Under the pieces are notes generated by a model. It saw only the letters and a list, made by a program, of their open reading frames with translations, was not told the origin of the DNA and did no database searches. This document shows positions 1 to 7,708 of a stretch of 64,000 nt of DNA, piece after piece; the stretch's first letter is position 1; every line of letters starts with the position of its first letter. The DNA is taken from positions 3,979,501-4,043,500 of the forward strand of contig NZ_CP085173.1 of assembly GCF_020616555.1 (NCBI RefSeq), read 5' to 3'. Source of the DNA: Streptomyces longhuiensis (GTDB taxonomy: Bacteria > Actinomycetota > Actinomycetes > Streptomycetales > Streptomycetaceae). The position numbers and the translations under genes were made by a program.

Positions 1-1
1 G

Positions 2-262
2 GGCGTCTCACCGCGTGAGCAGGCCGCGGCGCTCGGTGAGGCGATCGGCGCCGAGGTGCGGTTCACCGAGCTGAGCCGCGCCGAGGCCCGTGCCTTCATG
101 ACGCGGTTCATGCCGGAGCCGGTCGTGGACGGCACGCTCGACATCCTCGGTTCGCCGCACCCCGCCGAGCAGCGGGTGAGCCCGGACGTGCGGACCCTGC
201 TCGGCCGCGAGCCCGGCACGTTCGCCCAGTGGGCGGCCCGCAACGCGGCGGCCTTCGCCTGA
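2..262 (+). CDS. NmrA-like / NAD(P)-binding reductase, C-terminal part
   Basis: Only the last 86 codons are in the window; the open frame runs in from the left edge and stops at TGA. The readable part has an amphipathic stretch (residues around FTELSRAEARAF), a proline-glycine linker and the ending GTFAQWAARNAAAFA. This resembles the C-terminus of NmrA/NAD(P)H-binding quinone-reductase-like proteins, in which a late Phe-Trp segment closes the fold. The Rossmann glycine motif would lie upstream and cannot be checked, so the family call is an inference. The gene converges on the acyl-CoA synthetase at 286. Confidence 0.55.
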   Translation, partial: GVSPREQAAALGEAIGAEVRFTELSRAEARAFMTRFMPEPVVDGTLDILGSPHPAEQRVSPDVRTLLGREPGTFAQWAARNAAAFA

Positions 263-285
263 CCGGCCCCGCGAGCGCGCCCGGC

Positions 286-1953
286 TCACCGGTCCAGCAG
301 TTCCGACCGCCCGTGCGCCGCGTACTCCGCCGTGAGCGCCACGACGTCGGCATCGGTGAGGCGCCGGTACCCGCTCTCCCCCGGTGGCCGCCACCACACG
401 GGGTCGGCGCACCGGAACCCCTCGCGGCGCAGCCCCACCCGGTGCACCTTGTTCGTCGCGGTGACGGGCATCCGCTCCACGACCCGGACGAAGCGCGGCG
501 CCATCTTCGTCCCCAAGTCGCTCTGGGACAGCAGGAACTCGGCGAAGGCGAGCGGGTCGAAGGGGCCGGCCGTGTCCGTCCCGCGCAGGGCGAGCGTCGC
601 CATCACCTGGTCGCCGGCCACCGGGTCCGGCACCCCGTACACGGCGACGGCGGCGGCGTGCACGTACCGGGCGAGGATGTTCTCGATCATCGCGGGAGCC
701 AGGTTCTCGCTGTCGACCCGAAGCCGGTCGTCGGTGCGGCCCGCGAAGTAGAGGAACCCCTCGCGGTCGCGGTAGAAGAGGTCACCCGTCCAGTACCAGC
801 CGTCCCGCACCCGCTGTCCGTACGCGTCCTCGTTGCGCCAGTACCCCTCGAAGGGCGTACGGCCGCGGTTGACCAACTCCCCTATCGCGAGATCCCCGTT
901 GAGGAGCCGCCCGTCCGCGTCGAAGTCCGCGGGCGGGCACTCCCGCCGGGTCGCCGCGTCGACGACGGCCAGGTCGTCCCCGGGTGTCGCCCGACCTATC
1001 GCCCCGGCCGGCGTCCCCGCCGAGCGCTGGATGGCGGCGCCGCCCTCGGAGGACCCGTACCCCTCGACGAGCCGCACCCCGAACCGCTCGGCGAACCGCG
1101 CCGCGTCCACCGCCCCCGCCTCCGTGCCGAAGCCGACCCGCAGCGGGTTGTCCCGGTCGTCGGGCCGCTCGTCGGTGGCCAGGATGTACTGCACGGCCCG
1201 TCCGACGTATGTGAAGTACGTGGCTCGGTAAGTCCGTACGTCGTCGAGGAACCGCGAGGCCGAGAAACGGCGCCGCAGGGCCACGCCCGCGCCCGCCGCG
1301 ACGGCCGGCGCCCAGTCGGCGATCACCGCGTTGCCGTGGAAGAGCGGCATGCAGATGTAGTGGACGTCGTCGGGGCGCACCCCGAACTGACCGACGAGCG
1401 ACTGCCCGGCGGCCGCCAGGCGCCCCTGCGAGCAGATCGCGGCCTTGGGCGCCCCCGTGGAGCCGGAGGTGAAGTACAGCAGCATGCGGGTCTCGGGGGT
1501 GGCGCGGGCGAGGTCGGGCTTGGCGCCCTCGTACGGCGCGAGCAGTTCGGCGTACGCGTCGGAGTCCGTCACCAGGAGCCGCACGCCCGGGAGTTGAAGA
1601 CCGTCGAGCAGCGGCAGATGGGCTCGCTCGGTGACGAGGACGCGGCAGTCGGTGTGCAGGATGTCGCGGGCGAGTTCGGGGCCGCGCCGGGTCGGGTTGA
1701 CGCCGGCCACGGCGGCGCCCGCGAGGGCCGCGGCGCTCAGCCAGAGCGGGAACTCCGGGGTGTTGTCGAGGAGTACGCCGAGGTGCGGATCGGCGCCCCG
1801 GGGCAGCAGGTCGGCGAGGAGCGCGGCCCGGGCGGCGGCGCCCGCGGCCACCTCGTGATGACTGAGGACCTGGTCCTCGCACCACAGTCCGGGGCGGTGG
1901 TCACCCCATCGCTCCTGTACGAGTTCCGCGACGGTACGCCTCATGGGACCCAT
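286..1953 (-). CDS. Long-chain fatty-acid/acyl-CoA synthetase (ANL superfamily)
   Basis: A 555-residue AMP-forming ligase that activates a carboxylic acid, probably a fatty acid, to acyl-AMP and then to a CoA thioester. The P-loop-like motif YFTSGSTGAPKA lies near residue 170. The adenine-binding segment VEGYGSSEGG is near 305 and the hinge WYWTGDLFYRDREGFLYFAGR is near 415. The late lysine motif TATNKVHRVGLR supplies the adenylation Lys. The FATP/FadD17-like ending PVWWRPPG is present. Length is usual for the family. Two in-frame ATGs (1953 and 1944) are possible and neither has a clear ribosome site. The substrate is not predictable from sequence alone. Confidence 0.85.
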   Translation of the reverse strand: MGPMRRTVAELVQERWGDHRPGLWCEDQVLSHHEVAAGAAARAALLADLLPRGADPHLGVLLDNTPEFPLWLSAAALAGAAVAGVNPTRRGPELARDILHTDCRVLVTERAHLPLLDGLQLPGVRLLVTDSDAYAELLAPYEGAKPDLARATPETRMLLYFTSGSTGAPKAAICSQGRLAAAGQSLVGQFGVRPDDVHYICMPLFHGNAVIADWAPAVAAGAGVALRRRFSASRFLDDVRTYRATYFTYVGRAVQYILATDERPDDRDNPLRVGFGTEAGAVDAARFAERFGVRLVEGYGSSEGGAAIQRSAGTPAGAIGRATPGDDLAVVDAATRRECPPADFDADGRLLNGDLAIGELVNRGRTPFEGYWRNEDAYGQRVRDGWYWTGDLFYRDREGFLYFAGRTDDRLRVDSENLAPAMIENILARYVHAAAVAVYGVPDPVAGDQVMATLALRGTDTAGPFDPLAFAEFLLSQSDLGTKMAPRFVRVVERMPVTATNKVHRVGLRREGFRCADPVWWRPPGESGYRRLTDADVVALTAEYAAHGRSELLDR

Positions 1954-2005
1954 GACCGCGCACCATAATTGACATACCGTCAGAAGTGCAGCCCCCGGCG
2001 GCGGA

Positions 2006-2431
2006 TCAGCCGTACTGGACCATGACGTCGATGAGGATGCCGATAGTCACGACGATGACGACGAGGCCGAAGATCACGCCGAACGCGTCCTTGCCGGGAC
2101 TCGGCTCCGACGCGGTGGCCTTGTCCGGCTGCTGGAGCGTGTAGTGGACGACCGCCTCGTCACCGACGTCCCGGCTCGGCGGCCCACCGGACTCCTTGAA
2201 CCGGATCGCGCGCCGGTCGGCGGTGGTGAAGTCGTACTCGTGCCACTGGATCCGGCGGGCGATGTTGTTGACCACCTGGACCGTCACATAGGCCCGGACG
2301 ACCCGCGCCCGCGCGGTCAGCCCGCTCCGCCAGGCGGCCTGCCGCTCGTTGCTTCTGCGGACGATCGCGTACCCGGCCCAGATCAGGACGAGGATCAGGA
2401 CCGGGAAGAGTATGTGGAAGACGGCATCCAT
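2006..2431 (-). CDS. DUF3592-type membrane protein
   Basis: A 141-residue protein with a hydrophobic helix at about residues 3-22, an exposed beta-rich middle domain (VRAYVTVQVVNNI to VVHYTLQQPDKA) and a second helix at 117-138. This two-helix arrangement with the phrase VGDEAVVHYTLQQPDKA is typical of DUF3592 proteins, which have no known function. It lies 12 bases downstream of a second protein of the same architecture at 2444, so the two look like a tandem duplication read as one unit. No catalytic motif is visible. Confidence 0.7.
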   Translation of the reverse strand: MDAVFHILFPVLILVLIWAGYAIVRRSNERQAAWRSGLTARARVVRAYVTVQVVNNIARRIQWHEYDFTTADRRAIRFKESGGPPSRDVGDEAVVHYTLQQPDKATASEPSPGKDAFGVIFGLVVIVVTIGILIDVMVQYG

Positions 2432-2443
2432 GGGGGCCTCGGG

Positions 2444-2884
2444 TCAGAAGGGCATGTCGGCGGCGGCGACAACGAAGAATACGCAGAAGGCGACGACGAG
2501 ACCGAGGAAGCCCAGCAGGAACACCATGCTCGCCGCGGCCCGCAGTGGGGCCGGTGCGTGCGCCGTGGCTCGGTCCGGGCGGTCGGCGGTGTAGTACACC
2601 ATCACGACATCGCCCTGCACGGTGGTCGCGGGCCCGTTGGTCTCCTCGAACCTGACGGGGCGTCCGTCACCGGCCGTGAACTCGTAGACGTGGTGCTGCG
2701 TGGTGCTCCGGTGACCGTCGCTGTCACGCCTCGTCGAGGTGAACGCGCGCAGACAGCGGCCCTCCGCGGTCAGACCGCTCGCCCAGGCCCTTCTGACCTG
2801 CATCGAGCGGCGGGTCAGCGTCACCGCCATGAAGAGCGCCACCGCCGCGATGAACACCGGCACGATCAAGAACAACACCCGCAT
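2444..2884 (-). CDS. DUF3592-type membrane protein
   Basis: A paralogue of the neighbour at 2006, with an N-terminal helix (MRVLFLIVPVFIAAVALFMA), a soluble middle domain ending in GDVVMVYYTADRPDRATA, and a C-terminal helix. The chosen ATG at 2884 has a GGGGG ribosome site seven bases upstream; an ATG two codons earlier would sit on that site and is less likely. The middle domain keeps the R-F-E-E turn before the second half seen in its neighbour. Function is unknown. The pair could be regulators or chaperones at the membrane, but nothing in the sequence decides this. Confidence 0.68.
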   Translation of the reverse strand: MRVLFLIVPVFIAAVALFMAVTLTRRSMQVRRAWASGLTAEGRCLRAFTSTRRDSDGHRSTTQHHVYEFTAGDGRPVRFEETNGPATTVQGDVVMVYYTADRPDRATAHAPAPLRAAASMVFLLGFLGLVVAFCVFFVVAAADMPF

Positions 2885-2981
2885 GGCCATCCCCCGATAC
2901 CACGTTCCGTGCACGCCGCCCGGTCGGAACGGCGTGCACGGAACCTACCCGCGCGAAGGCCCCGGGAGCCTCAAGCCATGC

Positions 2982-3578
2982 TCAGAACTGCACGTCCGAG
3001 CACGCGTAGAACGCGTTCGCCGTGTCCGCGATCGTCCACACCGCGAGGATCACGTGGTGGCCGCTCTTGCCGGAGGGCAGGGTGCCGGTGTGCGAGAGGG
3101 TGGCCGGGGGCTGGCCGCTGAACGGCACCGTGAGGAACGGCGCGGTGTCCAGGTCGGCCCTGGTCAGCGGCTTGCTGTCGTCCCAGCCGTTCTTGGTGAT
3201 GTAGTAGCGGAAGTCCGTGGTGGAGTGCCGCGCGGTGAACTGCCAGCGGAAGGTCTGGCTCGCACCCGCGGTGACCTTGGTCGTCGGCCAGGCGGTGCCG
3301 TCGGGGGCCTTGGCACCGTTGAGCGCGGAGAACTCGCCGTGGTTGGCGGAACAGATCGTCCCGTCGGCGGGACCGGCGGCCGGGAAGCCCTTGGGCCCCT
3401 CGACGCTCTGCGGTTCCCACTGGATGTTGCCGCATCCGGTGACGGTGCCGTTGGCGCAGAGTTTCTGCCGGCTGATGGGGAGGTCGGTGTAGCCGTGACT
3501 GCTGGCGCCGCCCGACGAGAGCACGAAGGCCCCCGCCGTGGTGAGGCCGAGCAGGGCCGCGTAGATCTTCTTTCGCAT
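2982..3578 (-). CDS. lpmP: Lytic polysaccharide monooxygenase, AA10, single domain (LpmP-like)
   Basis: A 198-residue secreted copper enzyme that oxidatively cleaves crystalline chitin- or cellulose-like chains. A signal peptide (MRKKIYAALLGLTTAGAF) ends at ASS, so mature His1 is His28 in HGYTD. The second histidine of the copper brace is His118 in TARHSTTD, and the axial Phe is in ANAFYACSDV. Four cysteines can form the usual two disulphides. No chitin-binding module is attached. The ATG at 3578 has AGGAG eight bases upstream. The gene lies 5 kb from cslA-glxA; the S. coelicolor counterpart at this locus is described as LpmP (SCO2833), from memory. A DasR-like operator lies just upstream. 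Confidence 0.93.
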   Translation of the reverse strand: MRKKIYAALLGLTTAGAFVLSSGGASSHGYTDLPISRQKLCANGTVTGCGNIQWEPQSVEGPKGFPAAGPADGTICSANHGEFSALNGAKAPDGTAWPTTKVTAGASQTFRWQFTARHSTTDFRYYITKNGWDDSKPLTRADLDTAPFLTVPFSGQPPATLSHTGTLPSGKSGHHVILAVWTIADTANAFYACSDVQF

Positions 3579-3635
3579 GCTGCCGCTCCTGGAGAACGTG
3601 GGGGAGTTCCGGTGAGCCGTGCGCACAGCGCTACA

Positions 3636-3651
3636 TCAGGTCTAGACCAAG
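3636..3651. promoter_or_regulatory. DasR-responsive element (dre) in LPMO promoter
   Basis: The core GGTCTAGACC at 3639-3648 is a perfect palindrome matching the centre of the DasR consensus ACTGGTCTAGACCACT. The outer bases match only partly. It lies about 58 bases upstream of the LPMO start codon. DasR is the GntR-family repressor of chitin and GlcNAc use, released by amino-sugar phosphates. Confidence 0.75.
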
Positions 3652-3667
3652 GCCCAGATTATTGCCG

Positions 3668-4300
3668 TCAGTTGAACATGTCCATACCAATAGTGGAGAG
3701 GATCCGGTCGCATCTCCCCCGGGAGGTCTCGACCAGCTCACCGTTGGGCGCGTCATTCCCGGCCACCCACGCACGGGCCCCCGCCGTGTCCCGCCCGCCC
3801 GCCAACTGCCGCTCCACCAGGCGGACTTGACGCACCTCCACCGGAGCCTCGACATACCAGCACCGCGTCATCAGCTCCCGCGCCTCCCGCCAGCCCGGCA
3901 GGTCGCACGCCAGATAGTTCCCCTCGGTCACGACGAGCCGGGCCGCGGGCGGCACCAGATGCCGGGCGGCGACGGGCTCGTGCAACGTGCGGTCGTAATC
4001 GGGGACGTAGATGTCCGCGGCCGTGTCGTCGAGGACCCGGCGCAGCAGCGCCACGTACCCCCGCACGTCGAAGCTCGGCTCGGAGCCCTTGCGCGCGGTC
4101 AGCCCGAGGCGCTCCAACTGGGCGTTGGCCAGATGGAATCCGTCGAGCGGCAGATACGCGGCCTGCTCGCCGATCCGCTCGACCAGGGCCCGCGCGAGCG
4201 TGGACTTCCCGGCGCCGGGCGGGCCCGCGATCCCCAGCAGGACACGCGGGCCCGACGCGGTGAGCTTCCAGGCTTCGGCCGTCAGTCTCGAGATCCCCAT
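3668..4300 (-). CDS. Nucleoside/nucleotide kinase family protein (uridine kinase-like P-loop)
   Basis: A 210-residue cytosolic P-loop kinase. Walker A is GPPGAGKST at residues 25-33. The motif LPLDGFHLANAQL follows, with the Asp-Gly-Phe-His signature of the uridine kinase/phosphoribulokinase/pantothenate kinase group. VPDYDRTLHEP and VVTEGNYLA are the next conserved blocks. It is shorter than pantothenate kinase and resembles the fungal YFH7/bacterial FrcK group, which phosphorylate sugars or nucleosides. The exact substrate is unknown. It is separated from the SPFH gene upstream by 11 bases, which suggests co-transcription. Confidence 0.8.
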   Translation of the reverse strand: MGISRLTAEAWKLTASGPRVLLGIAGPPGAGKSTLARALVERIGEQAAYLPLDGFHLANAQLERLGLTARKGSEPSFDVRGYVALLRRVLDDTAADIYVPDYDRTLHEPVAARHLVPPAARLVVTEGNYLACDLPGWREARELMTRCWYVEAPVEVRQVRLVERQLAGGRDTAGARAWVAGNDAPNGELVETSRGRCDRILSTIGMDMFN

Positions 4301-4311
4301 GGGCGGGGACT

Positions 4312-5544
4312 CTACGACGCGTCGCCGCCCCGGCCGGTGTAGAACGCCACGGTCAGATCCTTGACCAGCGCCTTGCGTTCGTAGTCGTCCAGCTCGACCA
4401 GGCCACGCGTCGTCAGCCGCGTCATCGTGTCCTCGACCGAGTCGACCACCGACGTCAGGACGCTGTCCCGGTGCTGCGCGTCGAGGGCCGCGATCCGGCG
4501 TCGCTGCATCGCGGCGGCGATCTCGGGCGCGTACTCGATCCTCGTCGGCTGCGCCGAGAACACCTCGATCCCGACGGGCGCCGCGTCGGTGGCGAGCTGC
4601 CGGGTGAGCGCGTCACCGACGGCCTCCGCGTCGCGCAGGGTCGGGGCGTCCTGGTGGAAGGCGTCGGCGGGCAGCTGGGAGAGCACCCGCGCCATCGCCG
4701 CCTCCACGCACTGGCGCAGATACTCCTGGTGGTCCTCCACGGCGAACGCGGCGCACGCGGTGTCCTTGACGCGCCACACGACGAGGATGACGACACGCAG
4801 GGCGACCCCGTTCGCGTCGACCGCGGGCATCGCCTCGCTGCGCCAGTGCCGCAGGCGTACGTCGGTACGGCGGCGCAGGAACAGGGGGTTCACCCACGTC
4901 AGGCCGGTGCGGCGGACGGTTCCGCGGTAGCGGCCGAAGCACGTGAGCACCCACGCCTTGCCGGTCCGGCCGCGCGCGAGACCGCCGAACCCGAACAGGG
5001 CGAGCGTGCCCGCACCCGCGACGGCCGCCCACTGGACGGGTCCGAGCTGCGCCCCCGCCGGGACGGGCAGCGCCGCGATGTGCGGCAGCACCCCGCCCCA
5101 CCACAGCGACGCGGCACCGCCCGCCGCGCCCGCGAGGCCGCCGAGCACACCGACCGCGCCGGGCAGCGTACGCCCGGGCCGTTCGACGAGGTCGGGGTCG
5201 ACGACCGGCGCCTGGCGCGAGGGCGGTCGCGACGGCAACCGGCGCAGGACACGCGGAAGCTCGCCGCCGCTCCGCCGGCCCCCGACGACGGCCGGCCGCA
5301 GTGGCACCGAGACGGGGTCGGGCCCGTCCCGGGAAAGCAGATGGACCGGGATCTCCGTGGCGGCCCCGCCGCGGATCAGCCGGGCGCCCCACCCGCCGGA
5401 CGTACCGGTTCCCGGCTCGGCGAAGCCCGCGGCGCGGACGCCCCCGGACACCCCCTGACCACCACGCGCATCGTCACGCGCACCGCCACCATCGGCTTCC
5501 GCGGGCAGCTCGGGCCCCTCCGGCCACTCCGTCGTCGTACTCAT
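4312..5544 (-). CDS. SPFH / band 7 (slipin-like) membrane protein
   Basis: A 410-residue protein with a disordered Gly- and Asp-rich N-terminus and two hydrophobic segments near residues 160-200. An SPFH domain follows, from about TGLTWVNPLF through VVWRVKDTACAAF to ALDAQHRDSVLTSV. Slipins assemble into ring-like microdomain scaffolds. The ATG at 5544 follows GGAGG at good spacing; longer in-frame extensions have no ribosome site. The N-terminal 150 residues are longer than in classical slipins and have no recognised domain. The small kinase at 3668 follows closely on the same strand. Confidence 0.82.
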   Translation of the reverse strand: MSTTTEWPEGPELPAEADGGGARDDARGGQGVSGGVRAAGFAEPGTGTSGGWGARLIRGGAATEIPVHLLSRDGPDPVSVPLRPAVVGGRRSGGELPRVLRRLPSRPPSRQAPVVDPDLVERPGRTLPGAVGVLGGLAGAAGGAASLWWGGVLPHIAALPVPAGAQLGPVQWAAVAGAGTLALFGFGGLARGRTGKAWVLTCFGRYRGTVRRTGLTWVNPLFLRRRTDVRLRHWRSEAMPAVDANGVALRVVILVVWRVKDTACAAFAVEDHQEYLRQCVEAAMARVLSQLPADAFHQDAPTLRDAEAVGDALTRQLATDAAPVGIEVFSAQPTRIEYAPEIAAAMQRRRIAALDAQHRDSVLTSVVDSVEDTMTRLTTRGLVELDDYERKALVKDLTVAFYTGRGGDAS

Positions 5545-5655
5545 CCTTGCCTCCGTGCTGGATCCGTACATCCGCGCTGACCTCCGGCCCGGCAGAGCCG
5601 GAGGGGTCGGGGTGTGCGGTGAGGCGAGTCGCCGCACACCCCCGGGGCCGCGTGC

Positions 5656-5684
5656 GGCCGGCGGGACCTCACGCCCCGCCGGCG
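5656..5684 (-). terminator. GC-rich hairpin downstream of NlpC/P60 gene
   Basis: GGCCGGCGGG pairs with CCCGCCGGC across a nine-base loop. It lies just past the stop of the gene ending at 5701, as expected for a Streptomyces hairpin terminator without a U run. Confidence 0.4.
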
Positions 5685-5700
5685 GCCGGCCGGTGGGCGT

Positions 5701-7026
5701 TCACGAGAAGAGCCGTCGCCAGGTCTCGGGACCCGGGTAGCCGTCGGCCGCGCCGCCGCGCCAGCCCTGGGAGCGCTGGAACGCCTCGACGCCACGCCGG
5801 TCGTCCTCGCCCCAGCGGGGGCCCGGGTCCTTCGTGTAGTTCTTGCCGAACCCCTTCTTCACCAGCTGCCTGCCGAGCTGGGTGACGTGCGCGTTGCTCG
5901 CGCCCGGCCGGAACATGCCGCGCCCGGGATACGGCGGCACCTTGGACGTGGCGGAACCGGGGCCGGACGCGCCACCGGCGACGGGCGGAATGTTCTTGCC
6001 CTTGCCGCCGACCAGATAGGCCCAGGTCGTGGGCCCGGGCAGGCCGTCGGCGTTCGCGCCCGTCCAGCCCTGCGCACGCTGGAACGCCTGCGTGGCGAGC
6101 CGGTCGGCCGCACCCCAGCGCGGCCCGGGTCCGACCGTGTAGAAGCGCCCGCCGCCCCGGCCGACGAGCAGCTTCCCGAGCCGCGTGACGTTCGCGTTGT
6201 TAGCCCCGGAACCGAACGACTTGACGCCCGGGAACTGTGTCGACACCGAACCGCCGACCGCCGCCTTCTCCTCCACCTTCAGCCCCTTGTAGCGATAGGG
6301 CACGTAGTGGGACGAGTTGCTCCAGTAGGCATAGGGCGTGGACTGCTTGCGGGCGCTGGGCGGCGTCTGCTCGTACGCGAGGTAGTAGGTGTGCGTGTAG
6401 TCGGTCCAGCCGCCGAAGAGGACGACGTGCGAACCCTTCTGAGGGTCGGACAGATTGTGGAAGAGCAGCATGTCGCCGGGCTGGAGTTGGTCGCGCGTGA
6501 TGCGTGTCCCGAACTTGCCGAGACTCCCGGTCCATTCGTTGCTGCCGAGGTTCCACGCCATGGAGACGAAGCCGGAGCAGTCCTGCCGGTACCCGTCGCT
6601 CCAGTACTTCACCATGCTGTACGGCACCTTGGCGGTGAGCCAGAGCTTGGCCCGGTTGACGATCGCCGCGCGGGTCGTGGCCGGCAGTCCGGTCACGCGC
6701 CCCAGGGGCGAGGCCGGGCGACCCACCGGCCCGTGCAGCGGGCCCGACCCGCCCTGCGGGGTCGGCGGCTCGTCCGAGAACGGCACCCCCGGCCTGGCCG
6801 GTCCGTGGTCGGCCGCGACGGCGGGGACCGCGTGCGCGCCACCGATGACCGTGCCGGCCGCGGCCGCGAGGACGAGGGCACGCCGGGCGCCGTGGGCGGC
6901 GGGGTGGCCGCCGAGACCGATCGTCAGCGACGACGGGGAGCTCCGGGCGGCACTCCGCCAGTGAAGGCACCCCGGGCAGTCGCAGTCGCTCGCAGGATCG
7001 AATTCCTCGAACACCGGAGCCTTCAT
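5701..7026 (-). CDS. Secreted NlpC/P60-type peptidoglycan hydrolase with two C-terminal peptidoglycan-binding repeats
   Basis: A 441-residue protein. The N-terminus holds a cysteine cluster (CDCPGC at 15-20), then Arg-Arg and a hydrophobic export segment ending near residue 72. The papain-like domain has its nucleophile at Cys150 in RQDCSGFV and a histidine in GSHVVLFGGW, after the structural stretch QPGDMLLFH. Two repeats with the pattern GPRWG-x-x-D-R...AFQR-x-QGW...DG-x-PGP-x-TW follow, one before and one after a Pro-Gly linker; these are known in Streptomyces as wall-binding modules. It probably cleaves stem peptides in the wall. The cysteine cluster ahead of the signal is unusual, and its role is unknown. 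Confidence 0.85.
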   Translation of the reverse strand: MKAPVFEEFDPASDCDCPGCLHWRSAARSSPSSLTIGLGGHPAAHGARRALVLAAAAGTVIGGAHAVPAVAADHGPARPGVPFSDEPPTPQGGSGPLHGPVGRPASPLGRVTGLPATTRAAIVNRAKLWLTAKVPYSMVKYWSDGYRQDCSGFVSMAWNLGSNEWTGSLGKFGTRITRDQLQPGDMLLFHNLSDPQKGSHVVLFGGWTDYTHTYYLAYEQTPPSARKQSTPYAYWSNSSHYVPYRYKGLKVEEKAAVGGSVSTQFPGVKSFGSGANNANVTRLGKLLVGRGGGRFYTVGPGPRWGAADRLATQAFQRAQGWTGANADGLPGPTTWAYLVGGKGKNIPPVAGGASGPGSATSKVPPYPGRGMFRPGASNAHVTQLGRQLVKKGFGKNYTKDPGPRWGEDDRRGVEAFQRSQGWRGGAADGYPGPETWRRLFS

Positions 7027-7212
7027 GCGATTCCCCTCACACTCCAGAATGAAATGTCCAACAATCTGCACAAACGGAAGCCTCTCAACTCTCTGGAGAT
7101 ATCGCATGTTGACGGTCCGAATGATTGATTTACCGGATAAATAGGGCGATACGGACAGGCGTGGTGGTCCGGAGCACCTCCGGGATTCGGGTAGAGTTCT
7201 CCAGGTCAGCAG

Positions 7213-7286
7213 GCGCCGCTAGCTCAGTTGGTTAGAGCAGCTGACTCTTAATCAGCGGGTCCGGGGTTCGAGTCCCTGGCGGCGCA
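7213..7286 (+). tRNA. tRNA-Lys (anticodon CTT)
   Basis: The acceptor stem GCGCCGC pairs with GCGGCGC and the discriminator base is A. The anticodon stem GCTGA/TCAGC encloses the loop CTCTTAA, so the anticodon is CTT, reading AAG. D and T arms are canonical. CCA is not encoded. The 3' half is duplicated downstream. Confidence 0.97.
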
Positions 7287-7296
7287 CAGACACGGT

Positions 7297-7326
7297 GAAG
7301 GCCCTCCACGAAAGTGGGGGGCCTTC
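7297..7326 (+). terminator. tRNA-Lys terminator, copy 1
   Basis: GAAGGCCCTCCAC pairs with GTGGGGGGCCTTC around a GAAA tetraloop with one mismatch, 11 bases after the tRNA. Confidence 0.85.
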
Positions 7327-7446
7327 ACTCATCGGCGGGCCCACCCCGACGCAGCGAGAGCGGCTGGGGGTCCGGGGGTTCCCCCCCGGGAAGACACAGC
7401 ATCAGCGGGTCCGGGGTTCGAGTCCCTGGCGGCGCACAGACACGGT

Positions 7447-7476
7447 GAAGGCCCTCCACGAAAGTGGGGGGCCTTC
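7447..7476 (+). terminator. Terminator hairpin, copy 2
   Basis: An identical copy of the hairpin at 7297, displaced by exactly 150 bases inside the tandem repeat. Confidence 0.75.
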
Positions 7477-7595
7477 ACTCATCGGCGGGCCCACCCCGAC
7501 GCAGCGAGAGCGGCTGGGGGTCCGGGGGTTCCCCCCGGGAAGACACAGCATCAGCGGGTCCGGGGTTCGAGTCCCTGGCCGCGCACAGACACGGC

Positions 7596-7624
7596 GAAGG
7601 CCCTCCACGAAAGCGGGGGCCTTC
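7596..7624 (+). terminator. Terminator hairpin, copy 3 (diverged)
   Basis: A shortened version of the same hairpin: GAAGGCCC pairs with GGGGCCTTC, with one G fewer and GCG in place of GTG beside the loop. Confidence 0.65.
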
Positions 7625-7708
7625 ACTTATCGGCGGGTCCCCGCGTGATGGGCCCCTTTCTGCTGCTCGGGGGGCTACGGCAGCCGCTGCTGCAGATAAC
7701 GTGGGCCC

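Larger units (their letters stand above)
7251..7640 (+). repeat. Three tandem copies of the tRNA-Lys 3' half plus terminator
   Basis: Copy 1 (7251-7400, 150 bases) starts inside the anticodon arm of the functional tRNA. Copy 2 (7401-7549) is identical apart from one C fewer in a C run. Copy 3 (7550 to about 7640) begins identically but has GGCCGCGCA in place of GGCGGCGCA and several terminator changes, then loses similarity. Each copy contains anticodon-arm end, T arm, acceptor 3' strand and hairpin. Only the first has the 5' half, so copies 2 and 3 cannot be tRNAs. Confidence 0.95.

Noticed and set aside
229..1968. A 579-codon plus-strand open frame opposite the acyl-CoA synthetase
   Set aside because: It is the reverse of a clear ANL-family gene, has no family motif and is rich in Arg, Pro and Gly as expected for a GC-rich shadow.
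7401..7640. Second and third tRNA-Lys genes
   Set aside because: Only the 3' halves are present; acceptor 5' strand, D arm and anticodon are missing.
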